Of a stretch of 21,441 bases of DNA, positions 1 through 7,728 are shown piece after piece (position 1 is the stretch's first letter; each line of letters begins with the position of its first letter). The DNA is from an uncultured Oscillospiraceae bacterium (GTDB taxonomy: Bacteria > Bacillota > Clostridia > Oscillospirales > Oscillospiraceae): positions 1 to 21,441 of the forward strand of contig CAJUQS010000129.1 in the NCBI GenBank assembly GCA_910588365.1. Reading direction: 5' to 3'. The position numbers and the translations under genes were made by a program. Under the pieces are notes generated by a model, which saw nothing but the letters and a program-made list of their open reading frames with translations, was not told the origin of the DNA and did no database searches.

Positions 1-16
1 GGGGTCATGCACGATT

Positions 17-52
17 ATTCTGCACAGGCGCTCGATGCGCCTGTTGCAGAAT
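17..52. repeat. Strong hairpin in the ftsL upstream region
   Basis: Arms at 17-31 and 37-52 read TTCTGCACAGGCGC and GCGCCTGTTGCAGAA, pairing almost perfectly with one bulged base around the loop TCGAT. No T tract follows, so it is not a classical terminator. It may be the 3' end of an upstream unit or part of a dispersed intergenic repeat, because a similar GCGCCTG stretch lies before the second repeat copy near 1010. The rest of 1-203 shows no gene or clear promoter. Confidence 0.6.
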
Positions 53-67
53 CCTGACGGATTGCAA

Positions 68-134
68 GGATTTTTAACGCAGTCAGGGCGGAAAATATGC
101 CGCCAAGGCGGGCGCGGGGAGATGTTAAACAGGC
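68..134 (+). repeat. Dispersed intergenic repeat, copy 1
   Basis: GGATTTTTAACGCAGTCA at 68-85 and AGGCGGGCGCGGGGAGATG at 106-124 recur contiguously at 1028-1064. In this copy the two blocks are separated by a 20-nt insert at 86-105 that can itself form a small GGCGG/CCGCC hairpin. The similarity continues loosely into AAACAGGC. The copy lies just upstream of the ftsL-like gene; its function is unknown. Confidence 0.6.
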
Positions 135-203
135 TCTTAGCGTCTGGCGGGCTGCTTTGGGACAAGCATCCCTTAAAATTTCACGGGAGAGGAGGACGCC
201 GCT

Positions 204-794
204 ATGGCAGCAAACGGAAGACGGCCGCGCAGCAGGTATAGCCCCCCCGGCCCGGTCAGCGGGAACCTCGCCCGCAAGATGGACAGCCGGGAGCTGGAGC
301 GCCGTCTGGAATCCAGCGGCCAGCTGGATTTTGACCAGCAGTACCATCGCCGCCAGGAGAGCCGGGCGGAGCTGCGTGCCCGCCAGCGGGCCAAGGCCAA
401 GGCCGCGGTACGTCCCGCGCAGAAGGTGTCCGCTGCGGCGGTGCTGGGGTTTGGCTGCGTGGCGCTGCTGGTGATGGCGGTTCTGATGTGCTATGTCAGG
501 ATCAACGCCATTTCCCGCAGCATCGTGTCCATGAAAAACCAGATCAGCGAGCTGGAGGTGGAGCAGGTGGCTCTGCTGACGGAGTACGAGCGGCTCTTTG
601 ATCTGTCAACGGTGAAGGAGGCGGCGGAGGCCGCCGGCATGACGCAGCCCAGCGAGAGCCAGATCTACTATGTGGATCTGCCGGGTGAGGACCAGGCGGT
701 GGCCTACGGCGGCGAGAGTACCGGCGTACTGGAGCGGATCTTCACCTCCGCCGGGCAGGGAATCTGCGCGGCAGTGGAATATTTCCAGCGATAG
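204..794 (+). CDS. ftsL: FtsL-like cell division protein
   Basis: A 196-residue single-pass membrane protein. It has a long basic, charged cytoplasmic N-terminus (about 1-75), one hydrophobic segment (about 76-97) and an extracytoplasmic coiled-coil-like stretch (about 100-142, with MKNQISELEVEQVALLTEYE). A motif AAGMTQPSESQIYYVDLP follows, resembling the post-coil GM..P....I..I segment of FtsL/DivIC proteins. FtsL acts with FtsQ/DivIB and DivIC to activate septal FtsW-PBP synthesis. Assignment rests on topology and position just upstream of the transpeptidase gene, because FtsL sequences diverge quickly. The ATG at 204 follows a GGAGGA ribosome binding site. At 196 aa it is longer than the usual 100-130 aa, mostly from the basic N-terminus. 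DivIC is the main alternative. Confidence 0.8.
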   Translation: MAANGRRPRSRYSPPGPVSGNLARKMDSRELERRLESSGQLDFDQQYHRRQESRAELRARQRAKAKAAVRPAQKVSAAAVLGFGCVALLVMAVLMCYVRINAISRSIVSMKNQISELEVEQVALLTEYERLFDLSTVKEAAEAAGMTQPSESQIYYVDLPGEDQAVAYGGESTGVLERIFTSAGQGICAAVEYFQR

Positions 795-877
795 AAAGTA
801 TACTCATTGGTAGAAGAGATGCCGCCCCGATCCGCCCGCCGGGCCCCGGAGAGGCGGCTGGAGGGAGAGAACGGCCG

Positions 878-911
878 GGGAGTAGGAGAATGGAAGCTCT
901 TACTCCCTTTT
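878..911 (+). terminator. Terminator-like hairpin between ftsL and spoVD
   Basis: GGGAGTAGGAG (878-888) pairs with CTCTTACTCCC (897-907) in an 11-bp stem with one G-U pair and an 8-nt loop, followed directly by TTTT. This looks like a modest rho-independent terminator. It would separate ftsL from spoVD transcription. Confidence 0.6.
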
Positions 912-931
912 GTATTAGAGCCTGTTTCATA

Positions 932-960
932 TTCCTTCCGAACGGAAAGGCCGGAAGGAA
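932..960. repeat. Perfect 9-bp hairpin in the ftsL-spoVD gap
   Basis: TTCCTTCCG (932-940) and CGGAAGGAA (952-960) are perfect inverted repeats around an 11-nt loop. There is no T tract. It sits in the 327-bp gap 795-1121, which holds no credible gene: only this hairpin, the terminator-like hairpin at 878-911 and repeat copy 2. Confidence 0.5.
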
Positions 961-1027
961 CAGATGCCATGTTCTGCGGCGAGCAAAATGGCTTGAATCA
1001 TATCCCGGCGCCTGCGGATTGGTGAGC

Positions 1028-1075
1028 GGATTTTTAACGCAGTCAAGGCGGGCGCGGGGAGATGCAAAACAGGCG
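1028..1075 (+). repeat. Dispersed intergenic repeat, copy 2
   Basis: GGATTTTTAACGCAGTCA at 1028-1045 runs directly into AGGCGGGCGCGGGGAGATG at 1046-1064, the same blocks as copy 1 at 68-124 but without its 20-nt insert. Both copies end shortly before a division gene. A weak ATG at 1062 inside the repeat is in frame with spoVD but is not the likely start. Confidence 0.6.
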
Positions 1076-1121
1076 CTTGGGCCGCGCGGGGCGCGGACGG
1101 AGGAGATCCAAGGAGGTGCGC

Positions 1122-3554
1122 ATGGCAGTCAGGGACAACAGGAAGAATACGCCGCCCAAGGCGGCGAAGGTGAAAAAGCGGCCGCAGGACTCCGCCCGGC
1201 TGGCAAAGCTGACCATCCAGCGGCGGACGCTGGCGCTGCTGCTGGTATTCGGCGTGGTGACCTTTCTGGCGCTGTTCGCCAAGGCATATGATCTGACCAT
1301 CAACCAGTTTGACGAGATGAAGGAGCGGGCCTCCGGCCAGCAGATGAAGAGCACCACCATCTCCGCATCCCGGGGCTCCATCCTGGACCGCAACGGAACC
1401 ATCCTGGCCATGTCCGCCTCCGCGGATACGGTGTTTTTGGACCCCAAGGCTATCAACGACTACGCGGGTGATCTGGATAAGAAGCGCGCGGAGAAGATGG
1501 TGGAGGGGCTGAAGGAGGGGGAGTCGCTGCCAATCAGCGGCCAGGAGTACAAGGACCTGCTGGCCCGGAAGCTGGCGGAGATATTGGAGATCGACGAGCA
1601 GAAGGTCAATGACGAGATGGCCAAGACCAACTATCAGTTCGCCGTCCTTGCGCGGCGGGTGGAGAAGGAGGTCAGCGACCAGATCCGGGCGTTCATCACC
1701 GACAAGACCTTCACCGGCTCCGCCATCCAGGGCGTCCACCTGCAAAACGACTCCAAGCGGTATTACCCCTACAGCTCCCTGGCCTCCCACGTCATCGGCT
1801 TCCTGGACGGCGACAACCACGGGGCCTACGGACTGGAGGCGCTGTACGAGACGGAGCTGGAGGGCAGTACGGGCCTGGCGGTGACGGCCAAGGACGGCGC
1901 GGGGTCGGAGATCATGTTCCAGTACGAGCAGTACTACGACGCCGAGGACGGCAACGACCTGCAGACCACCATTGACAGCACCATCCAGTACTACCTGGAG
2001 CGGGGTCTGGAGGACATGATCTCCAAATACGGCGCCAAGAACGGGGCCGCCGGCGTGGTCATGGACCCCAAGTCCGGGGCCATCCTGGCCATCGCCTCCA
2101 ACCCCAGCTACGACACCAACGACCCCCGGGCCATCTACAGCGAGCTGCTCCAGGCGGAGCTGGCCAAGGTGGACGAGGAAAACCCGCCGCTGCCCGGCGA
2201 GGACCACTCCGAGGCGTACTGGACGGAGCTGGGGAACCTGCAGAACAAGCAGTGGCGCAGCAAGGCCGTCAGCGACACCTACGAGCCCGGCTCCACGTTC
2301 AAGATCCTCACATTGTCTATGGCGCTGGAGGAGGGGCTCATCAACCGCAACACCGCTTTCGACTGCGCGGGCAAGGTGACCATCAGCGGCGAGGATATCG
2401 GCTGCTCCAACCACAACGGCCACGGACACCAGGATCTGAAGAAGGCGGTAGCCAACTCCTGCAACCCCGCCTTCATCAAGATCGGCCTTACCGTGGGGGC
2501 CGAGAAGTTCTACGAGTACCTGGAGGGCTTCAGCCTTCTCAGCAAGACCGGCGTGGACCTCCAGGGCGAGGGCAGCGGGTACTTTGCCGCCCCGGATAAG
2601 TTCACTACCCTGGACCTGGCCTGCTACGCCTTTGGCCAGAACTTCAACGTCACCCCCATCCAGCTCATCGCCGCCCAGGCCGCCTGCATCAACGGCGGCT
2701 ACCTCTACCAGCCCTACGTGGTGGAGAAGGAGCTGGATAAGGCGGGCAACGTGGTCAAACAGCACGACGCAACCCCGGTGCGGCAGGTCATCAGCGAGGA
2801 GACCTCCGCCACCGTCCGGGAGCTGCTGGAGTATGTGGTCTCCGACGGCACCGGGCGCAACGGCCAGGTGGCCGGCTACCGGGTGGGCGGCAAGACCGGC
2901 ACCGCCGACAAGCGGGGCACCAAGGACCCGGTGAACAACCCCAAGGGCGACATCATCGTGTCCTTCCTCTGCTTTGCACCGGCGGATGACCCCCAGGTCA
3001 TCATGCTGCTGACCCTGGACACCCCCCGCCGTGACACCGGCACCTACCCCTCCGGCGGCAACATGGTGGCGCCCACGGCCTCCGCTATTATGTCGGATAT
3101 CCTGCCCTACCTGGGCATCGCGCCCCAGTACAGCGGGGAGAACCAGACCGCCGCCGAGGGGACGGTGCCCTACGTGGTGGGCATGACCAAGGAGGAGGCG
3201 GCCGCGAAGCTGGCGGAGTACGGCTTCACCTCTTACCGCGCCGTGGGCGATGGGGAGACGGTCACCGACCAGACCCCCTCCGGCGGGGCCATCGTCCCCC
3301 TGGGCGCGGAGATCATCCTGTACATGGGCGCGGAAAAATCCGGCGAGCCCTGCAAGGTGCCCAACGTGGTGGGACTCTCCGCCGCAGACGCCAACCGGAG
3401 GCTGGCGGACGCGGGGCTGATCATGAAGTCCACCGGAGCCAGCGGCGGCAGCGGCATCAAGGCCATCAGCCAGTCCCTGGAGCCGGAAACCGAGGTGCCC
3501 GCGGGTACGGTGGTCACCGTCCAGATGGGCCAGACCTCCAGCACTGCGGACTGA
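1122..3554 (+). CDS. spoVD: SpoVD/PbpB-type class B penicillin-binding protein (transpeptidase) with two PASTA domains
   Basis: An 810-residue septal or spore-cortex D,D-transpeptidase that crosslinks peptidoglycan with its SEDS partner FtsW/SpoVE. Order of parts: basic cytoplasmic tail, transmembrane anchor (about 37-54), PBP dimerisation region starting near the SRGSILDRNG motif, then the transpeptidase domain. The catalytic motifs are intact: STFK with Ser391, SCN at 446-448, and KTGT from Lys591. Two PASTA domains follow (from about VPYVVGMTKEEA and VPNVVGLSAADA to the C-terminus), as in SpoVD and clostridial PbpB. The ATG at 1122 was chosen because an ideal AAGGAGGTG lies 5 nt upstream. 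SpoVD (sporulation) and PbpB (vegetative division) cannot be separated from sequence alone; the apparent terminator upstream leaves room for separate regulation. Confidence 0.95.
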   Translation: MAVRDNRKNTPPKAAKVKKRPQDSARLAKLTIQRRTLALLLVFGVVTFLALFAKAYDLTINQFDEMKERASGQQMKSTTISASRGSILDRNGTILAMSASADTVFLDPKAINDYAGDLDKKRAEKMVEGLKEGESLPISGQEYKDLLARKLAEILEIDEQKVNDEMAKTNYQFAVLARRVEKEVSDQIRAFITDKTFTGSAIQGVHLQNDSKRYYPYSSLASHVIGFLDGDNHGAYGLEALYETELEGSTGLAVTAKDGAGSEIMFQYEQYYDAEDGNDLQTTIDSTIQYYLERGLEDMISKYGAKNGAAGVVMDPKSGAILAIASNPSYDTNDPRAIYSELLQAELAKVDEENPPLPGEDHSEAYWTELGNLQNKQWRSKAVSDTYEPGSTFKILTLSMALEEGLINRNTAFDCAGKVTISGEDIGCSNHNGHGHQDLKKAVANSCNPAFIKIGLTVGAEKFYEYLEGFSLLSKTGVDLQGEGSGYFAAPDKFTTLDLACYAFGQNFNVTPIQLIAAQAACINGGYLYQPYVVEKELDKAGNVVKQHDATPVRQVISEETSATVRELLEYVVSDGTGRNGQVAGYRVGGKTGTADKRGTKDPVNNPKGDIIVSFLCFAPADDPQVIMLLTLDTPRRDTGTYPSGGNMVAPTASAIMSDILPYLGIAPQYSGENQTAAEGTVPYVVGMTKEEAAAKLAEYGFTSYRAVGDGETVTDQTPSGGAIVPLGAEIILYMGAEKSGEPCKVPNVVGLSAADANRRLADAGLIMKSTGASGGSGIKAISQSLEPETEVPAGTVVTVQMGQTSSTAD

Positions 3555-3562
3555 TGGGATCC

Positions 3563-3622
3563 ATTCTTTTTCTTGAAAGAAAAAGAATCAAAAAGAACTT
3601 TTTGGCAAAGCGCTGTTTTGCC
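3563..3622 (+). repeat. Double-hairpin dispersed repeat, copy A (spoVD-murE gap)
   Basis: A near-perfect palindrome at 3563-3588 (arms ATTCTTTTTCTT and AAGAAAAAGAAT) is followed by CAAAAAGAACTTT and a second hairpin, GGCAAAGCGCTGTTTTGCC, at 3604-3622. The same architecture occurs at 7511-7570 and 20777-20836, and inverted at 7618-7714. The first hairpin could act as a weak bidirectional terminator. Confidence 0.7.
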
Positions 3623-3653
3623 TGAAAACGATAAGAGAGCAGGTTTTTGTACG

Positions 3654-5105
3654 ATGAAGCTGAGAGAACTGCTGGAGGGAATCGAGATTTTGGAGTCCCG
3701 CGCGGACCTTGATATGGAGATTTCCGGCGTCAGCTACGATTCCAGGAAAACACGGCCCGGAGACCTCTTTGTGGCCATGGAGGGCTATGAGACTGACGGG
3801 CACAAGTTCATCCCCATGGCCCGGGAGAAGGGCGCGCTCTGCGTCCTCTGCCAGCACCGGCCGGAGGGGGAGGGCCCCTGGGTGGTCACGGACGACAGCC
3901 GGGGCGCTCTGGCCCGGGTGGGCCGGAACTGGTACGGCGACCCGGCCGCCTCCATGACCATGGTGGGTGTCACCGGCACCAACGGCAAGACCACCACCAC
4001 CTACCTGCTCAAAGACGTGCTGGAGAAGGCGCTGGGTGCCAAGGTGGGCCTCATCGGCACCAACCAGAACATGATCGGCCGGGAGGTGCTCCACACGGAG
4101 CGCACCACTCCGGAGTCCTTTGAACTCCAGGCGCTCTTCCGCTCCATGGCGGACGCGGGCTGCACCCATGTGGTGATGGAGGTGTCCTCCCACGCCCTGT
4201 GCCTGAAGCGGGTGGCGGGCATCCATTTCGCCGTGGGCGTATTTACCAACCTCAGCCAGGACCACCTGGACTTCCACCGGACCATGGAGAGCTACTGCGA
4301 CGCCAAGGCGCTGCTGTTCCGGCAGTGTGAAGCCGGGGCGTACAACGCCGACGACCCCTGGGCGGAGCGGGTGACAAGGGATATCCCTTGCCGGCTGCTC
4401 TCCTTCGGGGAGGGGGCGGCGGATCTGACGGCCGGGGATATCCGGCTGACGGCTGCGGGCGTCTCCTTCCGGGCGTCCTGCGGCGGGGAGGAGGTCCCCG
4501 TCCATGTGGGCATCCCCGGCGGGTTTACGGTATACAATACCCTGGGGGTGCTGGCGGCCGCCAGTCTGCTGGGGGTACCCCTGGCGGACAGCGCCAAGGC
4601 CCTGGGCACCAGCGGAACCGTCAAGGGCCGGGTGGAGGTGGTGCCGGTTCCCTGGGACTACACCATTCTCATCGACTACGCCGTCACGCCGGACGCCATT
4701 GAGAACGTGCTGAACACGGTCCGGGGCTTCGCCAGGGGCCGGGTGGTGATCCTCTTCGGCTGCGGCGGGGACCGGGACCGGGGCAAGCGGCCCAAGATGG
4801 GGCGGATTGCCGCCCGGCTGGCGGACTTCGTCATCGTCACCTCCGACAACCCACGCACCGAGGTCCCCGGGGAGATCATCCGGGAGATCCTGCCGGGCCT
4901 GGAGGGGACCGATACGCCCTATGTGGTGGTGGAGGACCGGGTGGAGGCCATCCGGTACGCAATGGACCACGCCCGGACGGATGATGTGATTATCCTGGCC
5001 GGCAAGGGCCACGAGACCTACCAGATCGTAGGCCATGAGAAACGCCACCTGGACGAGCGGGAGGTCGTGGCCGCCTATATTGCTGAACAGAAGGAGAGAG
5101 CCTGA
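3654..5105 (+). CDS. murE: UDP-N-acetylmuramyl-tripeptide synthetase MurE
   Basis: A 483-residue cytoplasmic Mur ligase that adds the third amino acid to UDP-MurNAc-L-Ala-D-Glu. Visible parts: N-terminal UDP-binding domain (SYDSRKTRPGDLFVA, 27-41), P-loop GTNGKT (108-113), TTPESFELQ substrate loop (151-159), the DAKALLF lysine (Lys218) that is carbamylated in the family, and the C-terminal domain. The DNPR motif (398-401) is the signature of meso-diaminopimelate-adding enzymes. One oddity: the usual DYAHTPD motif reads DYAVTPD (341-347), with Val344 in place of a highly conserved His, and FNVYN reads FTVYN. The ATG at 3654 has only a weak, distant purine-rich site (GAGAGCAGG). It lies 99 bp after spoVD, across repeat copy A. 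Confidence 0.95.
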   Translation: MKLRELLEGIEILESRADLDMEISGVSYDSRKTRPGDLFVAMEGYETDGHKFIPMAREKGALCVLCQHRPEGEGPWVVTDDSRGALARVGRNWYGDPAASMTMVGVTGTNGKTTTTYLLKDVLEKALGAKVGLIGTNQNMIGREVLHTERTTPESFELQALFRSMADAGCTHVVMEVSSHALCLKRVAGIHFAVGVFTNLSQDHLDFHRTMESYCDAKALLFRQCEAGAYNADDPWAERVTRDIPCRLLSFGEGAADLTAGDIRLTAAGVSFRASCGGEEVPVHVGIPGGFTVYNTLGVLAAASLLGVPLADSAKALGTSGTVKGRVEVVPVPWDYTILIDYAVTPDAIENVLNTVRGFARGRVVILFGCGGDRDRGKRPKMGRIAARLADFVIVTSDNPRTEVPGEIIREILPGLEGTDTPYVVVEDRVEAIRYAMDHARTDDVIILAGKGHETYQIVGHEKRHLDEREVVAAYIAEQKERA

Positions 5106-5134
5106 TTTGTGGTCAGGCCAAGAGGGAGACTGCC

Positions 5135-6121
5135 ATGGAAATGATTTTCGCGTGTGTGCTCAGCTTCACCGTCACGGGGCTGCTGGGGTGGAAGGTGATT
5201 CTGCCGGCCCTGCGCCGGCTGAAGGCCGGACAGGAGATCCGGGAGGTGGGGCCCAAGTGGCATGCCACCAAGGCCGGCACCCCCACCATGGGGGGGCTGA
5301 TGTTCATCATCGGCACCGCCATCTCCATCCTGGTGCTGGGGTGGCCGGGGATGCTGGCGGGGGATCTCTCCCATATCTACGTGTTCCTCTTTGCACTGGT
5401 CTTCGGCGTCATCGGCTTTCTGGACGACTATGAGAAGGTGAAGAAGCACCAGAACCTGGGCCTGACGGCCATGCAGAAGTTTCTGCTCCAGCTGGCCGCC
5501 GCCATCCTCTTCCTGATGCTGATGCGCTACGAGGGGCGGCTGTCTCCCAGCCTGTACGTGCCCTTTTTCAACACCAGCATCCCCCTGAGCTGGCCGCTAT
5601 ACATGGTGTTCGCCGCCTTTGTGGTGGTGGGCTGCGTCAACGCGGTGAACATCACCGACGGCCTGGACGGCCTGTCCACCTCGGTGTCCATCCCCGTGGC
5701 GCTGTTTTTCGTCTCCGCAGCCACATGGTGGGGCTACCGGCAGCTGGGCGTCTTTGCCGCGGCGCTGCTGGGGGGGCTGCTGGCCTTCCTGCTGTTCAAC
5801 GCCCACCCGGCCAAGGTGTTCATGGGGGACACCGGCTCCCTGTTTCTGGGGGGCGCGGTGGCGGGCATGGCCTTTGCCTTCGATATGCCCCTGATTCTGC
5901 TGCTGGTGGGGATCATCTACATCGTGGAGACCCTGTCCGATATCATCCAGATTTTCTATTTCAAGCTGACCCACGGCAAGCGGATCTTCAAGATGGCTCC
6001 CATCCACCACCACTTTGAGATGTGCGGATGGAGCGAAATCAAGATTGTCACCGTTTTCACGGCGGTGTCCACCCTGTTCTGCGCCCTGGCGCTGTTTGGC
6101 GTGATGAACCGGATGCCGTAA
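5135..6121 (+). CDS. mraY: Phospho-N-acetylmuramoyl-pentapeptide transferase MraY
   Basis: A 328-residue polytopic membrane enzyme that transfers phospho-MurNAc-pentapeptide to undecaprenyl phosphate, making lipid I. Family hallmarks are intact: TPTMGG (49-54), LDDYEK with Asp97-Asp98, NITDGLDGL with Asp175 and Asp178, the FMGDTGSL loop with Asp232, and the HHHFE motif (His291-293) before the last helix. Length is slightly shorter than E. coli MraY (360 aa) and near the Bacillus enzyme. It starts 29 bp after murE with AAGAGGGAGA as ribosome binding site. murF, which often lies between murE and mraY in Firmicutes, is absent. Confidence 0.97.
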   Translation: MEMIFACVLSFTVTGLLGWKVILPALRRLKAGQEIREVGPKWHATKAGTPTMGGLMFIIGTAISILVLGWPGMLAGDLSHIYVFLFALVFGVIGFLDDYEKVKKHQNLGLTAMQKFLLQLAAAILFLMLMRYEGRLSPSLYVPFFNTSIPLSWPLYMVFAAFVVVGCVNAVNITDGLDGLSTSVSIPVALFFVSAATWWGYRQLGVFAAALLGGLLAFLLFNAHPAKVFMGDTGSLFLGGAVAGMAFAFDMPLILLLVGIIYIVETLSDIIQIFYFKLTHGKRIFKMAPIHHHFEMCGWSEIKIVTVFTAVSTLFCALALFGVMNRMP

Positions 6122-6126
6122 AAATC

Positions 6127-6151
6127 AAAAAAGATGCGTCGCATCTTTTTT
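6127..6151. terminator. A/T-flanked hairpin terminator after mraY
   Basis: AAAAAAGATGCG and CGCATCTTTTTT form a perfect 12-base inverted repeat around one T, six bases after the mraY stop. The stem ends in a T6 run on either strand, so it could act as a bidirectional rho-independent terminator. The G/C part of the stem is short, so it may be leaky. Confidence 0.65.
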
Positions 6152-6168
6152 GAGGAGGGAGAGTTCGG

Positions 6169-6235
6169 GCCGCCTGCGGCGGCTTAGGGCTGGGGCGGGC
6201 AAAGCCCGCCTAACGCCTGCGGAGGACTTTTTTTG
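6169..6235. repeat. GC-rich hairpin cluster with a T7 tract (mraY-ftsW gap)
   Basis: GCCGCC/GGCGGC (6169-6174 with 6178-6183) and GGCGGGC/GCCCGCC (6194-6200 with 6204-6210, loop AAA) are two perfect small hairpins. TTAGG and CCTAA flank the second and extend its stem imperfectly. T7 lies at 6229-6235, about 18 nt beyond. This may be a second terminator-like structure or an intergenic repeat. The gap 6122-6270 holds no gene; this is where murD often sits in Firmicutes. Confidence 0.5.
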
Positions 6236-6270
6236 ATAGCCTGGCCCTGAAGGAATTGGAGGAATTGCCT

Positions 6271-7500
6271 ATGACCAAAGCGGAATACAAGCAGCGCAAG
6301 CGCCTGCGGGAGCGGGAGGAGAGAAGAAAGCGCCAGGAGGCCTGGGAGGCCGCCCGGGGGCCGCTGGACCTGCCCTTTCTGCTGCTGGCGCTGCTGCTGC
6401 TGGGGATCGGGCTGATCATGCTGCTGTCCGCCAGCTTCCCCTCCGCCCAGGCGTCCAAAAGCTCCAACTACGACCCCCTGTACTACTTCAAGCGGCAGGC
6501 GATGTTCGGGGCCCTGGGGCTGTTTGCCATGTTCACCGTGTCCAAGATCAACTACGAGCGCTTCCGGGGCCTGGCGAAGCTGGGCATCATCGTCTCCATT
6601 GTGCTGCTGGTGCTGGTGCTGATCCCCGGCGTGGGGATCACCCGCAACGGCGCAACCCGCTGGCTGGGCATCCCCGGCATACAGGCGGGGCAGTTCCAGC
6701 CCTCGGAGGTGGCGAAGCTGGGGATTATCGTCTACTTCGCCGAGTCCATCTCCCAGAAGCGGGAGAAAATGCGCACCTTCCGGGAGGGGTTCCTGCCCCA
6801 TATCCTGCTGCTGGGGGTCATCGCCGGGCTGACGCTGAAAGAGCCGCACCTGTCCGGCGCGATTCTGATATTCGGCATGGGCGCGGCCATGATGGTGGTG
6901 GGGGGCATCCACTGGGGCTGGATCGCGGCGGGCGTCGGGACCGTGGGCGTGGGCGGCTATCTGATGCTGTTCACGGACCTTATGGCGAAGATCGACTACA
7001 ACGCCGCCCGCATCACCGTCTGGCGGGATCCCTTCGGCGGGGATCTGGAGTTCCGGCGGAAATACGCCTATCAGACCATCCAGAGCCTCATCACCGTGGG
7101 CTCCGGCGGTCTTCTGGGGGTGGGCCTGGGCAAAAGCCGGCAGAAGTTCATGTTCCTGCCCGAGGAGCACAACGACTTCATCTTTGCCGTGGTTTTTGAG
7201 GAGCTGGGCCTGGTGGGGGCAACCATGATCATGATCCTGTTCGCCCTGCTGATTATCCGGGGCTTCTGGATCGCCATCCACGCCCGGGACCGGTTTGGCA
7301 GCCTCATGGCCGTGGGCGTCACCACCCAGATCGCACTCCAGGCCTTCCTGAATATCGCAGTGGTCACCAACCTGATCCCCAACACCGGTATCTCTCTGCC
7401 CTTCTTCAGCTACGGCGGCACGGCCCTGGCCATCCAGCTGGTGGAAATCGGCATCGTGCTCTCCGTGTCCCGCCAGATGCCCGCGCCGAAGGCGGGGTAG
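6271..7500 (+). CDS. ftsW: SEDS peptidoglycan glycosyltransferase FtsW/SpoVE
   Basis: A 409-residue SEDS-family integral membrane protein (about ten helices) that polymerises lipid II into glycan strands with the cognate class B PBP, here probably the SpoVD/PbpB product. After a basic cytoplasmic N-terminus (KQRKRLREREERRKR) the signature regions are present: RNGATRWLGIPG...QPSEVAK, the RITVWRDPFGGD loop, the GVGLGKSRQKFMFLPEEHNDFIF segment (Asp within EEHNDF), and NTGISLPFFSYGGTA near the C-terminus. The ATG at 6271 is preferred because GGAGGA lies 8 nt upstream; an in-frame TTG at 6256 would precede that site. Cluster position fits FtsW or its sporulation paralogue SpoVE; sequence alone does not decide. 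Confidence 0.93.
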   Translation: MTKAEYKQRKRLREREERRKRQEAWEAARGPLDLPFLLLALLLLGIGLIMLLSASFPSAQASKSSNYDPLYYFKRQAMFGALGLFAMFTVSKINYERFRGLAKLGIIVSIVLLVLVLIPGVGITRNGATRWLGIPGIQAGQFQPSEVAKLGIIVYFAESISQKREKMRTFREGFLPHILLLGVIAGLTLKEPHLSGAILIFGMGAAMMVVGGIHWGWIAAGVGTVGVGGYLMLFTDLMAKIDYNAARITVWRDPFGGDLEFRRKYAYQTIQSLITVGSGGLLGVGLGKSRQKFMFLPEEHNDFIFAVVFEELGLVGATMIMILFALLIIRGFWIAIHARDRFGSLMAVGVTTQIALQAFLNIAVVTNLIPNTGISLPFFSYGGTALAIQLVEIGIVLSVSRQMPAPKAG

Positions 7501-7510
7501 GGCGGCCATG

Positions 7511-7570
7511 CGTTTCCTTTGCAAAAGAAACGTATCAAAAGAAAACTTTGGCGCAAAACTGCGTTTTGCT
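7511..7570 (+). repeat. Double-hairpin dispersed repeat, copy B (ftsW-murG gap)
   Basis: CGTTTC (7511-7516) pairs with GAAACG (7527-7532), followed by TATCAAAAGAAAACTTTGG and the second hairpin GCAAAACTGCGTTTTGC. Layout matches copies A and C, but the first stem has different paired bases, so pairing is kept while sequence changes. Confidence 0.65.
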
Positions 7571-7594
7571 TATCTTTGTCAGAAAAAAACTGTG

Positions 7595-7612
7595 GAAAGG
7601 CGATAGCCTTTC
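7595..7612. repeat. Perfect 7-bp hairpin
   Basis: GAAAGGC and GCCTTTC pair perfectly around the loop GATA in the ftsW-murG gap, between copy B and inverted copy D of the dispersed repeat. No T tract follows directly. Confidence 0.45.
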
Positions 7613-7617
7613 GAGAA

Positions 7618-7714
7618 TAGTTCTTTTTGATACTTTTTCCGTGCGGTGGCCGCACAGCGGACACGAGCAGCCCAAGCCGGCCAAAGGACGGCGAGTGGTT
7701 TCAAGAAAAAGTAT
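7618..7714 (-). repeat. Dispersed repeat, copy D, inverted and with an enlarged loop
   Basis: Read on the minus strand, ATACTTTTTC (7705-7714) pairs with GAAAAAGTAT (7630-7639), followed by CAAAAAGAACTAT (to 7618). This is the copy A layout in the opposite orientation with a 65-nt loop in place of a few bases. The loop contains its own GTGCGG/CCGCAC hairpin at 7641-7655. It ends just before the murG ribosome binding site. Confidence 0.55.
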
Positions 7715-7728
7715 GGATACCGAGAGGG

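Noticed and set aside
1..203. 3' end of an upstream gene such as rsmH
   Set aside because: No frame here resembles a division-cluster protein end; the region is hairpin and repeat sequence.
1062..1121. Upstream in-frame ATG for spoVD
   Set aside because: It lies within the dispersed repeat and lacks a good ribosome binding site; ATG 1122 follows a perfect AAGGAGGTG.
927..2765. Long open frame on the minus strand opposite spoVD (about 600 codons)
   Set aside because: It mirrors the codon structure of the high-GC spoVD gene, shows no family motifs, and has no credible ribosome binding site. Similar antisense frames lie opposite ftsW, murE, murA, ftsZ, MATE and cls.
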